This document shows, piece after piece, positions 14,597-14,844 of a stretch of 14,844 nt of DNA. Under the pieces are notes generated by a model that did no database searches, was not told where the DNA came from, and worked only from the letters and a program-made list of their open reading frames with translations. A program made the translations under genes and the position numbers. Within the stretch, counting starts at the first letter, position 1. Each line of letters opens with the position of its first letter. This stretch comes from Chlamydia trachomatis. Lineage in GTDB: Bacteria > Chlamydiota > Chlamydiia > Chlamydiales > 2-12-FULL-49-11. The stretch covers positions 1 through 14,844 of the forward strand of contig CAMBTZ010000019.1 of assembly GCA_945870925.1 (NCBI GenBank). The letters run 5' to 3'.

Positions 14597-14844
14597 AAAA
14601 GTGCTGTAAACATTGAAGATACAATACCAATAATCAATGTGACTGCAAAACCTTTAATCGGTCCGGAATCAAAGTTAAGTAGGATAAGGGCTGCAATAAC
14701 AGTTGTCACGTTTGAATCAATAATTGCTGTAAAGGCTCTTTTGTATCCGGCTTGAATAGCAGAAGAGATCTTTCTTGTCTTTTCAAATTCTTCTCGTATT
14801 CTTTCAAAGACTAATACGTTTGCGTCAACAGCCATACCAACAGT
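14593..14844 (-). CDS. secD: Protein translocase subunit SecD, C-terminal end (5' part beyond window)
   Basis: The open frame enters from the window edge and ends at TGA 14595-14593. It encodes TVGMAVDANVLVFERIREEF, the hallmark SecD motif of the fourth/fifth membrane region, then SAIQAGYKRAFTAIIDSNVTT and GPIKGFAVTLIIGIVSSMFTALL. Typical SecD proteins continue beyond this SMFTA motif by about 20 residues. Here the frame stops at once and the continuation (MTRYFF) is found in the -1 frame as the start of secF. About 83 residues are visible. Confidence 0.9.
   Translation of the reverse strand, partial: TVGMAVDANVLVFERIREEFEKTRKISSAIQAGYKRAFTAIIDSNVTTVIAALILLNFDSGPIKGFAVTLIIGIVSSMFTALL

Overview
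The window is an AT-rich stretch of a chromosome from the phylum Chlamydiota, probably an 'environmental' or amoeba/arthropod-associated lineage (Parachlamydiales-like) rather than Chlamydia itself. The key marker is the Chlamydia-specific regulator Euo at 10967-11437. Around it are tsp, gltX, recJ and secDF, the genes that surround euo in Chlamydia (from memory of C. trachomatis: tsp CT441, gltX CT445, euo CT446, recJ CT447, secDF CT448). The ispF-cysJ pair (CT434-CT435) and the mutL-pepP pair are also chlamydial gene neighbours. The genus cannot be fixed from this sequence alone.

Layout. 1-901 (-): N-terminal two thirds or so of an oligoendopeptidase F, cut by the window edge. 931-3680 (+): a tightly overlapping mutL-pepP-ispF cluster with a sigma-70-type promoter inside the divergent pepF. 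3677-4837 (-): a CysJ-like diflavin reductase without its flavodoxin domain, tail to tail with ispF. 4838-4975 (+): a 45-residue predicted lipoprotein whose start codon abuts that of cysJ. 4982-6508 (-): glutamyl-tRNA synthetase. 6554-8646: an accessory block. 8767-10704 (-): the tail-specific protease Tsp. 10967-11437 (+): Euo, divergent from tsp. 11546-13321 (-): RecJ. 13487-14844 (-): SecF and the C-terminal end of SecD, which overlap by ATGA.

The accessory block between gltX and tsp is the most interesting part. In Chlamydia the corresponding place holds the cysteine-rich envelope genes (crpA, omcB, omcA), which are not here. Instead there are: a 264-residue protein whose last hundred residues resemble the C-terminal RNase-type toxin domains of bacterial polymorphic toxins, with its own promoter and a dyad over the -35 box; a broken GxxExxY-family gene bounded by about 64-bp inverted repeats that each carry a hairpin; a 62-bp near-perfect palindrome inserted in that gene; and a 177-residue orphan protein.

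Taken together, most of the window is conserved core (mismatch repair, isoprenoid synthesis, translation, secretion, DNA repair, developmental regulation), interrupted by one hot spot of gene gain and small-element activity. No tRNA, rRNA, CRISPR array or complete insertion sequence was seen. No gene-free stretch exceeds 300 bases. The longest is the tsp-euo intergenic region (10705-10966), which holds divergent promoters.
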